DNA of 64,000 bases from Bradyrhizobium elkanii USDA 76 (GTDB lineage Bacteria > Pseudomonadota > Alphaproteobacteria > Rhizobiales > Xanthobacteraceae): assembly GCF_023278185.1 (NCBI RefSeq), contig NZ_CP066357.1, positions 1 to 64,000 of the forward strand, written 5' to 3'. This document shows, one piece after another, positions 10,220 to 19,166 of this stretch. Within the stretch, counting starts at the first letter, position 1; each line of letters opens with the position of its first letter. Both the position numbers and the translations under genes were made by a program. The notes under the pieces are model-generated. The model worked only from the letters and a program-made list of their open reading frames with translations. It was not told where the DNA came from and made no database searches.

Positions 10220-10390
10220 TTAAGGGCTAGGCTCCTCAGGGCAAGGAATTGGAATGATGCTGCAACCACCGCCCTCAATGGGACGAACCTCCCAACCGCA
10301 ACCGCGCCACGTCCGAGCGATACCTTCCTTCCCGCAGTTGCCCATGCTTCTTCAGGAGTCAATTCCGGAAGCTGACATATAGCTTCTCAT
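10220..10390 (-). pseudogene. Small Cys-containing secreted peptide gene 2 (double-glycine-like leader), frame-disrupted
   Basis: The ATG at 10390 is preceded by AAAAGGAAACAAC, the same ribosome site as peptide gene 1 at 12204. In the next frame the DNA reads QLPELTPEEAWATAG, closely matching the leader VTELTFEDACAAVGG of gene 1. After a second shift back to the ATG frame it reads a core with RGCGWEVRPIEGGGCS and PCPEEPSP, which contains three cysteines, then TAA. The ATG frame itself has a TGA at codon 13. Two compensating indels thus separate start, leader and core. I read it as a decayed paralogue of peptide gene 1 and a former substrate of the C39 exporter on the same strand. The peptide family is not one I recognise. 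Confidence 0.5.
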
Positions 10391-10454
10391 GTTGTTTCCT
10401 TTTCAATAGCCGTGAGTGTGGTCGACCAGCAACTGCTGCCGACCCCGTAGCAAC

Positions 10455-10471
10455 TTCAAGTCTCGTGCCAA
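10455..10471 (-). promoter_or_regulatory. Sigma-54-like -24/-12 promoter of peptide gene 2
   Basis: The minus strand reads TTGGCACG-AGAC-TTGAA. This matches the RpoN consensus TGGCACG-N4-TTGCW except at the C of the -12 GC. It lies 65 nt upstream of the ATG at 10390. The promoter ahead of peptide gene 1 has the same TTGAA variant. Confidence 0.45.
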
Positions 10472-10827
10472 CTGCTCAGGAACGGCAGAAAACGCTCTCC
10501 TTGCTTTTATGATGCTAAACAGCAAATGTGCGGCAGACCGCCCGAACATCATTGTGGTTGCAAATGCGACAAATCGAACAGGGCGAACACGGCATGCTTC
10601 AGGAAGCCTTCGAGCTATCCGCCAGCTCACGTCGCTACCACCGCCCAACCTGGGCAAATCCAACAGCCGGGGCGAACTCAGGACTTGATAACACTTAGGG
10701 GCAAAAGGTCATGCCCCCTCAGCGTCACGAGCAATTGCCCCTTCTTGGATAGCTGAGGAGAGAGCGAATGAACGAGGAACGAATCACGGAAGGCTCCTCG
10801 TGGATTGATCCACGGGGGGCAGGTGAT
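10472..10827. other. Intergenic stretch, no gene supported
   Basis: There is one open frame on the minus strand (10403-10663), but it runs across the sigma-54-like promoter and shows no family motif, so it is not called. A search for a TGT-N10-ACA NifA site upstream of the 10471 promoter was negative. Confidence 0.4.
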
Positions 10828-11060
10828 GAAGACGCCGGATGACGTGGCGGACGTGTTGCGCCTGAGGGCGTGCGGCTGGCTCTGAAGCGGATTCCGCGGC
10901 AGCTGGGCTGCAGCCATCTCGGTGAAAGACTACGTGGTGGCGGGCGGGGTGAAACGTTCAAGTCGCCTGAACGCCCCGAAACGACTCCATGGCCTTCAGG
11001 GTTGGCTGCGCGAGAGGTTCATTCGGCATCGCGGCAATGCGGATGTCGCCGCGGCCCCAC
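10828..11060 (+). pseudogene. IS21-family IstA N-terminal remnant
   Basis: The start reads MKTPDDVADVLRL, then through frame changes come SVKDYVVAGGVK and GWLRERFIRHRGNADV. These are the N-terminal helix-turn-helix and linker of an IS21-type IstA that differs from those at 28971 and 30686. Several indels are present and the rest is missing. Confidence 0.55.
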
Positions 11061-11186
11061 TAGGTCGCTTTCGGTATCATCAAAGAAGCAGCGGGGCGAG
11101 CTGAGCGATCAAATCCAAATCGCTTGGCAGGCTTGGGCAAAGAACGGCGCAGAGTGCGACGCGTCGGGGCGCATAAAAGCGATTGT

Positions 11187-11958
11187 TCGCGTCGGTTTGC
11201 ATACGTCCAGAGTGTGTTTCAGCTGCATGGCGTTGATGGGAACGAGCAGCCGGTTTTGCGGCTTAAATTGAGCCGCGGGCTGGTTTAGAAGTTCTTCAAG
11301 CGCTGCCGCGTGCGCTTGTGGCTCTGGAGGCCTGCGGGCATCGCATTGTTAGGCGTGGGAATTGCAATCAAACCGGCATGAAGTGGCGATGATGCCGATC
11401 GCAATATATTTGCGTGCGGCAAGCCGGCCGAAACTGCGTAAGAACTTTGTGCCCATCAAAAGTCCCGAGCAAGGGCGCACAAATGTTGGAGCGTGTGCGC
11501 AACCAGTTCATCGGCAGGCGGACCCGGTTTGCCAATTCAATCCGCGGCTACGCCGCGGAATACGGCTTTGCCGCGCCTAAGGGGCTTTCGCGGTTGCTGA
11601 TCGACATTCAGGCCGACGCAAAGTCTCCGACTTTACAAAGCAGCTGGGTGGACGCTCTGGCAGCAGAACTGGCGCACGTCGAGGACCAGATCGCAAAGGT
11701 CGGCAAGTAGCTCATGCAACTCCGCCGGAGTAAAGAGATGAGTGAACGGCTGCCGGCTATCTCGGGGGTCGATTCGATCGTTGCGAGCTGCTGTCGATCA
11801 AGGTCGTGGATGCGCGCGGGTTCAAGTCGGCAAGAAACTTTGCGGCATGGCTCTGCCTGAAACTAAAGAACCGCTCGACGGCCGGAAAGAACAGGCTTGG
11901 CCTGACTACACGCGCCGGCGACAGCATCAAGAAGTGGCTCGAGCGGAAGATGAATTAG
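11187..11958 (+). pseudogene. IS110/IS1111-family transposase remnant
   Basis: Across several frames the order of an IS1111-type transposase can be followed: SVFQLHGVDGNEQ-like start, FVPIKSPEQ, RVRNQFIGRRTRFANSIRGYAAEYGF, and after 11740 LAAIPGVDSI, FKSARNFAAWLGLTPK and KNRLGLTTRAGD. At least four indels or stops interrupt it. Confidence 0.65.
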
Positions 11959-12036
11959 GGACGGCGAGGGAAAGCCGACATCGGAATGCGCGTCGGCACA
12001 ACGAAAGGGAATGCTGGATACGCGCCGCGACATGAA

Positions 12037-12052
12037 TGTCCAGCAGACGACG
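12037..12052 (+). promoter_or_regulatory. Imperfect NifA upstream activator site
   Basis: TGT-CCAGCAGACG-ACG has the spacing of the NifA site TGT-N10-ACA with one mismatch in the last base. It lies 100 bp upstream of the -24 element at 12136, a normal distance. Alone it would not be worth calling; it is listed because of the promoter and gene that follow. Confidence 0.25.
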
Positions 12053-12135
12053 TTGGCACGAAGAGACCGCCGCGCTTTTCACATACGCTCCGGCAAAAAA
12101 GGCCTGTTTGGCGCCTCTATCGCCACTCCGCTGCG

Positions 12136-12151
12136 TGGCACGCGATTTGAA
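12136..12151 (+). promoter_or_regulatory. Sigma-54-like -24/-12 promoter of peptide gene 1
   Basis: TGGCACG-CGAT-TTGAA matches the RpoN consensus TGGCACG-N4-TTGCW except for A instead of C in the -12 GC. A transcript from about 12162 would have a leader of about 40 nt before the ATG at 12204. The same variant precedes peptide gene 2. Confidence 0.45.
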
Positions 12152-12203
12152 TTCTCTGCGTTGCGGCAGCGGCAGCTGACGCCTTGTAGGAAAGGAAACA
12201 ACT

Positions 12204-12347
12204 ATGGATATCTCAGATTATGGCGTAACCGAACTGACTTTCGAAGATGCGTGCGCCGCTGTCGGCGGTCAGCCTTGGTGTGTTTGGAACCCGGATGAGC
12301 AGAAATGGTCCTGCCCCCCCCTGAGCTCTCACGAGGAGCTCTTGTAA
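12204..12347 (+). CDS. Small peptide with double-glycine-like leader and Cys-containing core
   Basis: This is an intact 47-codon gene with a strong ribosome site (AAGGAAACAACT just before ATG). Residues 1-22 end in FEDACAAVGG, fitting a double-glycine leader with an acidic, amphipathic stretch (TELTFEDA). Residues 23-47 would be the released core: it starts QPWCVWNP and contains Cys26 and Cys37, three Trp and a PP pair. The core is acidic overall, so it need not be a membrane-active bacteriocin. Cutting after GG22 by the C39 exporter encoded at 6402-8557 is an inference from the leader and the neighbourhood. A near-consensus sigma-54 promoter precedes it and a 10-bp hairpin follows. I do not recognise the family; a modified peptide or a symbiotic signal are both possible. 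Confidence 0.6.
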   Translation: MDISDYGVTELTFEDACAAVGGQPWCVWNPDEQKWSCPPLSSHEELL

Positions 12348-12358
12348 AGGCATTTTGT

Positions 12359-12389
12359 AGCCGGTCCGCGGCGCAGCCACGGACCGGCT
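12359..12389 (+). terminator. Perfect 10-bp hairpin behind peptide gene 1
   Basis: AGCCGGTCCG pairs fully with CGGACCGGCT around an 11-base loop, starting 11 bp after the stop codon at 12347. No T-run follows, so it may stabilise the mRNA rather than end it. Confidence 0.5.
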
Positions 12390-12470
12390 TACCCCAGAAC
12401 TCCTTTCGCGTGTCCGTAAGGACGCAGCCCTGGAAGGATTTCTGGTTCATCGTAGCCACCAGCAGCGAAG

Positions 12471-12819
12471 ATGAAACAGAAATCCGGACCGGGCAAAGCG
12501 TCGGCAGACCAAGTGCGAAAGGACATTCGGCGCCAGAACCGCCGGCAGTATTCGGCGGAAGAGAAGATCCGCATCGTGCTGGAAGGATTGCGCGGCGAGG
12601 AGAACATCTCCGAGCTTTGTCGCCGAGAAGGCATTGCCGCCTCGATGTGTACTACGGCTGGTCCAAGGAGTTCTCGAGGCCGGCAAGCGCCGCCTGGCCG
12701 GCGACACGGCACGAGCTACGACCTCCGGCGAGGTGAAGGACCTCCGCCGGGAGGCCGCCGCCTTGAAGGAGGCCGTCGCCGATCTGCCCCTGGAGAACCG
12801 TCTGTTCAAACAAGTATGA
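12471..12819 (+). pseudogene. IS3-type transposase OrfA, frameshifted
   Basis: MKQKSGPGKASADQVRKDIR followed by RRQYSAEEKIRIVLEGLRGEE is the typical OrfA start of a rhizobial IS3-like element. The frame shifts near 12640 and continues as WSKEF, EAGKRRLAGDTAR and LPLENRLFK. One indel splits it. Confidence 0.7.
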
Positions 12820-12841
12820 ACGGAGATGGGGAGGACGAGGC

Positions 12842-13632
12842 ATGAGGTATCCCGCCTCAGAGAAGGCCGAGATCATCCATTTGGTCGAGCAATCGCACCT
12901 TCCGGCCAAGCGCACACTGGACAAGCTCGGGATCCCGCGCGCCACATTCTATCGCTGGTATGATCGCTACCGCGAGGGAGGCGTTGAGGCGCTGGCCGAT
13001 CATCGGTCTCGACCAGACCGGGTCTGGAACCGCATCCCGGACGATGTGCGGGGCCAGATCATCGACCTGGCGCTGGAGTTACCTGAGCTGTCGCCACGCG
13101 AGCTGGCCGTGCGGTTCACCGACGAACGAAAGTACTTTGTATCCGAGGCGTCGATCTATCGGCTGCTGAAGGCGCATGACCTCATCACCAGCCCGGCCTA
13201 TGTGGTGATCGAGGCCGCGAACGAGTTCGAGGACAAGACGACGGCGCCGTCGCGCACTGGCCAAGGCTTCTCAGCGACAATGGTTCGAGTTACGTGGCGG
13301 ATGATCTGGCCGAGTGGCTCGACCAGAAGGGCATGCAGCATGTGCGCGGCGCTCCGTACCATCCTCAGACCCAGGGAAAGATCGAGCGCTGGCATCAGAC
13401 GCTGAAGAACCGCATCCTGCTCGACAACTATTACCTACCCGGTGATCTCGAGCGTCAAGTAGGAGCCTTCGTCGAACACTATAATCACGTCCGCTATCAT
13501 GAGAGCATCGACAACCTCACGCCAGCCGATGTCTACTTCGGCAGGGCTGAGGCGATCCTCGCAGAACGAAACCGCATCAAGCGCGACACCATCGCGAACC
13601 GCCGCTTGCAGCATCAACTGCAGGTCGCTTAA
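12842..13632 (+). pseudogene. IS3-type transposase OrfB (integrase core), internal deletion
   Basis: The N-terminal part (RYPASEKAEIIHLVEQSHLP ... SPAYVVIEAANEFEDKTTAP) is in frame. The expected first two thirds of the catalytic core, with the first Asp of the DDE triad, is missing. Sequence resumes near 13270 one frame over (LLSDNGSSYVADDLAEWLDQ) and continues to the stop at 13632 with the HPQTQGKIERWHQTLK block that holds the catalytic Glu. A deletion of roughly 70 codons plus a frameshift therefore kills the gene. Confidence 0.75.
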
Positions 13633-13734
13633 ACTCTAACCCTGATGAACCAGAGCCTCCCTTCTCAAAAAGCCTGACCAGTCTCAAATTATCTGACGAC
13701 GGACAAAAAGCTTCGAACGCTCAGGACATCCTTT

Positions 13735-14099
13735 GTGTTACGACCGTCGATATATCACGTCGGTTCGGGTTCCTGTAGCCGCGCACCTCCGAGCAGTCCT
13801 TGCACCGCATGTAGCGCTCCAGTTCATGAACCGGCGTCGCCTTCGGTCGCCGCACGATGTCCAAGGGCGACGGTCTGGTGCGTGTCGCAGCCAAGGCAGC
13901 GCACTTCGAGGTAGCGGTAACCGGCATTAAGCGCATCGCCGAGCGTGGGCGACGGTTGCGCGGGCCCCTGGAAACCGAGCATGCGCGCGTTCCACGCCGC
14001 AACGGCGAGCCGGTCGGCCTCCTTCCGCGCTTCGGTCGCCCGTTCTGCCGCTGCCCGGACCGACCCACCGTAAATGGTCTCGCGTGATTTGGTGCCCAT
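13735..14099 (-). pseudogene. Conserved hypothetical protein, frameshifted
   Basis: From the ATG at 14099 the frame reads MGTKSRETIYGGSV, then GFQGPAQPSPTLGDALNAGY and YLEVRCLGCDTHQTVAL. In the next frame it continues LDIVRRPKATPVHELERYM, then RCKDCSEVRGY. I recognise this as a small conserved protein of Rhizobiales with paired CxxC motifs (CLGC, CKDC), probably zinc-binding, of unknown function. An indel near 13865 breaks it. Confidence 0.55.
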
Positions 14100-14210
14100 C
14101 GCGCGAGCATCGCCCGGAGGTAGAGCGTCGGCAAGCCGCTACAGCTTGCGGTGGATAACGCGCCGGGCACAACGGAGGCGACCACGTCCCAAAAGCGGCG
14201 GATCAAGCTG

Positions 14211-14300
14211 CTATCGTTTCCGGGTTTGCACGAGCGTGGTCACGACCACTGCCACCAGAACAAAAACAACGACGATGGCGAGTGCTTCAAGGGACCCCAT
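14211..14300 (-). CDS. Possible 29-residue single-helix membrane protein
   Basis: The frame encodes MGSLEALAIVVVFVLVAVVV and then a short TTLVQTRKR tail: one hydrophobic helix with a positively charged end. There is no strong ribosome site and no known family; composition alone supports it. Confidence 0.3.
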   Translation of the reverse strand: MGSLEALAIVVVFVLVAVVVTTLVQTRKR

Positions 14301-14493
14301 AGCGCTGATCTCCGTCAGGCCGGTCTCTTCCCTAATGTTAATTCATCAGAAGGACGGTCGCGTGCGACAAATCGCTACTGTGCGCTTTCGTCTCCGCGCA
14401 TATCCAATGACGGTCACCACCACGCATCGAGGTCGAGGGCGATGCCGTACTCGATGCTCGACGTAATGCGCAGGCAGTGACGGCCTACACCTA

Positions 14494-15611
14494 GTACCCA
14501 CTTTTCTTGGAACGTGAGTCGTGATTCAAGGTCGGGATGATACCCGAAGCAAGAGAAGTCCACCTTTCGAGGAAAGATCGCAAGGTGCTTGAGGCGTGCT
14601 GTCGCTCACCGGTGACGTTGCAGCGCGATTTGAAGCGGGCGCGGATAGTTCTGTTGGCGGCGGATGGGCGCAGCACCCGGTCGATCGCCAAGGAAGTTGG
14701 GGTCCAGCCGCGGATTGTCAGCCTTTGGCGGCATCGCTATGCCGACCATGGCCTTGAAGGGCTGCAAGACAAGCCGCGGCCTGGCAAGCAGCCGATCTAT
14801 ACGAAGACGACCGACAAGCGGATTCTGAAGCTGCTGGATAAGCCGCCACCGCAAGGGTTTGCGCGCTGGACCGGCCCCCTGCTGGCCGAGGCGCTGGGCG
14901 ATGTCGATGTCCAATATGTCTGGCGGTTCCTGCGCAGCCACAAGATTGACCTGGTGGCTCGCAAGTCCTGGTGCGAGAGCAACGACCCGAACTTTACGGC
15001 CAAAGCCGCCGATGTTGTCGGCCTCTATGTCGCGCCGCCGGCGAAGGCCATTGTGCTGTGCGTGGACGAGAAGCCCTCGATCCAGGCTTTGGAGCGAGCG
15101 CAGGGTTATCTGAAGTTGCCCAATGGCCGCGCCTTGACCGGCCAAAGCCACGATTACAAGCGGCATGGCACCACAACATTGTTTGCGGCGCTCGAAGTCG
15201 CCACCGGAAAGATCATCGCGACCCATTCAAAACGCCGGCGCCGCGTCGAGTTTCTCGATTTCATGAACAGCGTCACCGCGACTTTTCCGAACCGCAAGCT
15301 TCACGTCATCCTCGACAACCTCAACACCCATAAAAAGAACGAGGACTGGCTCAAGGCCCACCCCAACGTGCAATTTCATTTCACGCCGACAAGTGCGTCA
15401 TGGCTCAATCAGGTCGAAGTATGGTTTTCCATCTTGCAGGGGCAGTCGCTCAGCGGCACCTCCTTCACGAGCCTCAAGCAGCTTCAGGAACACATCGATG
15501 CCTACGTCAACGCATACAACGACAGAGCCGAGCCCTTCGTCTGGACCAAGAAAAAGGTCCGTCAACGCCGTTTCAAAGGCCGCCGTATCACTCAGCTCTG
15601 ATTCCGGGTAC
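14494..15611 (+). mobile_element. IS630-family insertion sequence, intact
   Basis: The ends GTACCC and GGGTAC are inverted repeats, and the element is flanked on both sides by TA within CTAG, the TA target duplication expected for IS630/Tc1 elements. It carries one full transposase gene. Confidence 0.85.
14537..15601 (+). CDS. IS630-family transposase
   Basis: This 354-residue protein is full length. An N-terminal helix-turn-helix pair (STRSIAKEVGVQPRIVSLWRH) is followed by the DDE domain. The first Asp is in IVLCVDEKPSIQ, the second in LHVILDNLNTHK, and the Glu in SWLNQVEVWFSIL. The start at 14537 lies 43 bp inside the left end. Confidence 0.85.
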   Translation: MIPEAREVHLSRKDRKVLEACCRSPVTLQRDLKRARIVLLAADGRSTRSIAKEVGVQPRIVSLWRHRYADHGLEGLQDKPRPGKQPIYTKTTDKRILKLLDKPPPQGFARWTGPLLAEALGDVDVQYVWRFLRSHKIDLVARKSWCESNDPNFTAKAADVVGLYVAPPAKAIVLCVDEKPSIQALERAQGYLKLPNGRALTGQSHDYKRHGTTTLFAALEVATGKIIATHSKRRRRVEFLDFMNSVTATFPNRKLHVILDNLNTHKKNEDWLKAHPNVQFHFTPTSASWLNQVEVWFSILQGQSLSGTSFTSLKQLQEHIDAYVNAYNDRAEPFVWTKKKVRQRRFKGRRITQL

Positions 15612-15613
15612 TA

Positions 15614-15975
15614 GTGCGGAAGTGGTCGGCTCTGCCATAAACCTTCGTATAGGTCCGTGACCCCTTTAGATGCCCGACGTTTACCTACGTGCAATTGAGC
15701 CGCTGATCGCGATCGTCTTAGCTAGGGTATGCGGTAGCGCTCTCGCTATCGCTGCCCTCCTTGGGCGTTTCCTCCCTAGACTTGGGCCGCTTGTGGCAAC
15801 GCAGGCGGCCTCTCTTTTTATGTATGTCGTCACGTTCTCCAGAGCAGAATGAGGCCGAGCGGGTCTGCTCGTGCTTGTCCCGGCGCACCGCCCGTCGCGC
15901 TCACATTAGCCCCTCGAATTTTGTACCGATCCGCAACGCAATCTGAAAAATCGCCGGGTCAAATATCTTGAAAGC
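15614..15975 (+). other. Region without a supported gene
   Basis: The only candidate is a 60-codon frame at 15670-15852 (MPDVYLRAIEPLIAIVLARV... with two hydrophobic stretches) that has no clear ribosome site. The last ~40 bp are in frame with the aldo/keto reductase (AAT CTG AAA at 15940 onwards) and may be the remains of its N-terminus. Confidence 0.35.
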
Positions 15976-16881
15976 GTGCCGTTGCGCGGTTTGGGGTGCA
16001 TGGCACTGACTGGCATTTACGGCCATATCGCCCGCGATGTTGCCATTGATATCATCCGCCACGCATTCGACATGGGTGTCACCCATTTCGACACGGCCGA
16101 GCTCTACGGTCCGTTTGTCAACGAAGAGCTATTAGCTGATGCGCTTGGCTCCCGTCGCACCCGTGTCGAGATAGCCACGAAATTCGGATATCGGCTCGAA
16201 GCCGGCAAGATCGCAGGATTGGATTCCCGTCCGCAATCGATTCGTTCAGCCGTGGAAGGGTCGCTGCGCCGACTGCGGCGCGACTACATTGACGTCCTCT
16301 ATCAGCATCGCCCTGACCCAAACATTCCGGTCGAAGAGGTCGTCGGCACGATGTCGGACCTCGTGAAAGAAGGGAAAGTGCTTGAGCTTGGCCTGTCTGC
16401 TACCGATATAGAAACGGTGCAGCGAGCGTCCGCAATACACCGGATATCTTTCGTTCAAAACGAATACTCCCTTATCCAGCGGCAGCCCGAGCAGGGACTA
16501 CTTGCCTATCTGAACGGCACAGGCACCGATTTCGTGTGCTACTCACCACTTGGGCGGGGCATCCTCGCGCGGATACCCGACGTGGAAGCAAAGCGTTCGC
16601 CGACCGACTATCGTAACAAGGACCCCCGCTTCGAACCGACACGTCTGGCCGAGCTCAGCCTTGCTCTCGATCCGCTTTGGGACATAGCGGCTGCTCACTT
16701 GGTCAGGCCAGCTACAGTCGCCCTCGCATGGCTGCTGGGGAGGTCACCCAACATCCGGGTCATTCCAGGCGCTACTTCGGTAGAGCAACTGAATGCGAAC
16801 TTTGCCGCAGCGTCGGTGCCTCTATCTTCGGAGCAGCGAGTTGCCCTCGATCACCTTATGGTTGCCCGAGCCGCAGACTGA
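15976..16881 (+). CDS. Aldo/keto reductase
   Basis: This 301-residue NAD(P)H-dependent oxidoreductase is a TIM barrel. The catalytic tetrad is visible: Asp and Tyr in HFDTAELYG (about residues 38-46), Lys in ATKFGYR (about 70) and His in LYQHRPDP (about 110). The C-terminal IPGATSVEQLNAN block that binds the cofactor phosphate is present. The start is uncertain. The GTG at 15976 is used because upstream codons in frame lack a good start, and the usual first beta strands are shortened, so the N-terminus may be truncated. The substrate cannot be told. No operon partner is seen. Confidence 0.75.
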   Translation: MPLRGLGCMALTGIYGHIARDVAIDIIRHAFDMGVTHFDTAELYGPFVNEELLADALGSRRTRVEIATKFGYRLEAGKIAGLDSRPQSIRSAVEGSLRRLRRDYIDVLYQHRPDPNIPVEEVVGTMSDLVKEGKVLELGLSATDIETVQRASAIHRISFVQNEYSLIQRQPEQGLLAYLNGTGTDFVCYSPLGRGILARIPDVEAKRSPTDYRNKDPRFEPTRLAELSLALDPLWDIAAAHLVRPATVALAWLLGRSPNIRVIPGATSVEQLNANFAAASVPLSSEQRVALDHLMVARAAD

Positions 16882-17253
16882 TTCAGCAAGACTCAACTCT
16901 GCGTGCGTTGCCCCGAATTACCATCTACGACTTCTCGCACAATTGCGGGCAGACGAGCTCGCCGCGATCTGCTTCGCGCGTCGGGTTGGATTATTCAGCT
17001 ATCAAGAGAGCTCAGTGATCGGATTCAATGAATGAGTGCGGCAAGTTTCGTCAGCGCTTATTCGACGGATATTCGACGACTTTTCGATCCGAGCTCGGTC
17101 GTGTCCCCGGATGTGGTGTAGCTCGGTAGAGCAAAGCCGCCCGGACGCGCGCCCCCCAATAGCGCCGTAGCGGGCGGGCGGCTTTGCGGTGGTCACCGGC
17201 AGTTCGCCGGTAGGGTCGGGTTGCTGACACCAACCTGATTCGAGGAACCACCG
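16882..17253 (+). other. Intergenic stretch and left end of an IS256-type element
   Basis: No gene is seen in 16882-17090. From about 17095 (GAGCTCGGTCGTGTCCCC) the sequence is probably the left end of the IS256-type element whose transposase starts at 17254. The exact end was not fixed because the right end is lost. Confidence 0.35.
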
Positions 17254-17487
17254 GTGACCGATGAGATGATGAACCTCCGCACGCTCGTGGAGAAGACCCC
17301 TGATGCCGATCTGTTGCGCGAGATGATCGGCTTTGCCGCCCAGCGATTGATGGAGCTGGAAGTCGAAGGCCAGACGTAAGCGACGTTCGCGTCCCATTCG
17401 CAAAGGTTTGGCGTGGGGATTGCAGTCTGTTGATCAACGTGTTTGCAAATCGTTGGCGGGGGGTATGGAGGCGGCAACGACGGAGAA

Positions 17488-19113
17488 TTACGAGGTGCGG
17501 CCGAACGACCAGGGCAGGAGCTCGTCGATCCGGGACTGCGGGTGACCGGTTGCGATCGCTTTGAGCGTCGCTTTCATCCAGACGTAGGGCTCCACGCTGT
17601 TGATTTTGCAGGTGGCGATGAGCGAAGCTATGCGCGCCCATGAACGACCACCTTCGTCGTGACCAGCAAATAAACTATTTTTACGCGTCAGAGTCAGCGG
17701 CCTGATTTGATTTTCGACGGGATTGGTGTCCATCTCAACGCAACCATCGTCGAGAAACAAGGTGAGGCCATCCCAATGGTTCAGGAGATAGGCGATCGCC
17801 TTGCCCATCTCGCTGCCCGGCGACAGGCGAGCGGCTTGCTCGCGCAGAAACCTCTCGAGTTCAGCGACGAGCGGCCGTGATCGCTCGTTACGGGTCGTTT
17901 GCCGAGCCGGGGCGTCGGCGCCACGGATCTCCTTCTCGATCGCATAGAGTGCGGCGATGCGCGCGAGAACGGCTTCGGCGATGGGTGAGCCGGCTTTCGG
18001 AGTCGCTGCGATGATCTTGCGCCTTGAGTGGGACCAACATGCGGCCAGCCGCAGCGGCACGCCGCCTTTGCGCTTGGGCCGTGCGAGCCGATGATAGCCC
18101 TGGTATCCGTCGACCTGAAGGATGCCGTCGAAGCCCTCGAGGATGCGCTCAGCATGGTCACCACCGCGTCCTGGCGCGTAGTGGTAGACCACGATTGGTG
18201 GATCAGCGCCGCCGTGGCCGCGATCGTCGCGCAGGACAGCCCACAGATAGCCGGTCTTCGTTCGGCCCCGGCCCGGATCGAGCACAGGCGCCCTGGTCTC
18301 GTCTATGAACAAGCGGCCCGATTGCTTCATCACGACGCTCATGCGCTCGACCAGCGGCGCGAGGTGGAAGGCGACCGTTCCCATCCAGTCTGCCAGAACG
18401 GCGCGATCGATGAAGATGCCATGCCGAGCCAGAACCTGCGACTGACGATAGAGTGGCATGTGCTCGCTGAACTTGGCGACCGCCACCTGCGCCAGCAGCG
18501 CCTCGGTGGGGATGCCACCCTCCACGAGATGGGCGGGCGCCGGCGCCTGAGCAACACCGGTGCAGCCCTTTGCGCAGGCGTAGCGCGGTCGCACCGTCTC
18601 GATCACACGATACTGGGCGGCCATGACATCGAGACGGCGGGAGCGATCCTCGCCGATCTGGACCATCCGGCCGCAGCCGCAGGGACACTCGAGGTTCTCG
18701 GGTTCGATCACCTGCTCGATGCGCGGCAGGTGCGCGGGAAAGGCACGGGCAGCGCGCCTGGTCCGGCGGCTGGACGGCGCCGTGCCGGCGCGGCGCGCAC
18801 GATCGTCCTGGCGTTCCTGGACTTCGGCGATGGCAATCTCGATGTCCTCGAGAACCAGTTGCATCTGATCGGGATTGAACTTCTCCGAGCGTTTACCGAA
18901 ACGTGCGCGCTCGTACTCCTTCACGAGCAGTTCGAGGCGTTCGACGCTCTCTTTGGACGCAGCCAGTTCACTCTCGACATGAAGGCGCGCCGAGCATTCA
19001 TCGTCTGCGCGACGACGCTCGGCTTCAATCATCGCTTCCTGCGCGCGGAAGAGCGCGCGCAAATCGGCGGGCAGCGCTGCAAGACGGGCGGGATCAAAGG
19101 GGGACGGCGGCAC
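17488..19113 (-). CDS. tnpC: IS66 transposase TnpC
   Basis: This is the full-length 541-residue IS66 transposase. Residues 30-95 form a coiled coil (SELAASKESVERLELLVKEY). A KRSEKFNPDQMQL leader and a basic region come next, then the zinc-binding-like ECPCGCGRMVQIGE. The DDE domain has Asp in RLFIDETRAPVLD, Asp in ILQVDGYQGYH and Glu in the C-terminal VEMDTNPVENQIRP block. It starts 50 bp behind tnpB. Confidence 0.9.
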   Translation of the reverse strand: MPPSPFDPARLAALPADLRALFRAQEAMIEAERRRADDECSARLHVESELAASKESVERLELLVKEYERARFGKRSEKFNPDQMQLVLEDIEIAIAEVQERQDDRARRAGTAPSSRRTRRAARAFPAHLPRIEQVIEPENLECPCGCGRMVQIGEDRSRRLDVMAAQYRVIETVRPRYACAKGCTGVAQAPAPAHLVEGGIPTEALLAQVAVAKFSEHMPLYRQSQVLARHGIFIDRAVLADWMGTVAFHLAPLVERMSVVMKQSGRLFIDETRAPVLDPGRGRTKTGYLWAVLRDDRGHGGADPPIVVYHYAPGRGGDHAERILEGFDGILQVDGYQGYHRLARPKRKGGVPLRLAACWSHSRRKIIAATPKAGSPIAEAVLARIAALYAIEKEIRGADAPARQTTRNERSRPLVAELERFLREQAARLSPGSEMGKAIAYLLNHWDGLTLFLDDGCVEMDTNPVENQIRPLTLTRKNSLFAGHDEGGRSWARIASLIATCKINSVEPYVWMKATLKAIATGHPQSRIDELLPWSFGRTS

Positions 19114-19166
19114 ATCCGCAAGCTATCATCCCAAAGCCCCGCGCGAAACAGGTTGTCGGGTCTGAG

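Noticed and set aside
10403..10663. 86-codon minus-strand frame ending just before peptide gene 2
   Set aside because: It overlaps the sigma-54-like promoter, lacks a ribosome site and shows no family motif.
12053..12070. TTGGCACGAAGAGACCG as a sigma-54 promoter ahead of peptide gene 1
   Set aside because: The -12 position is GACCG; the site at 12136 is far better.
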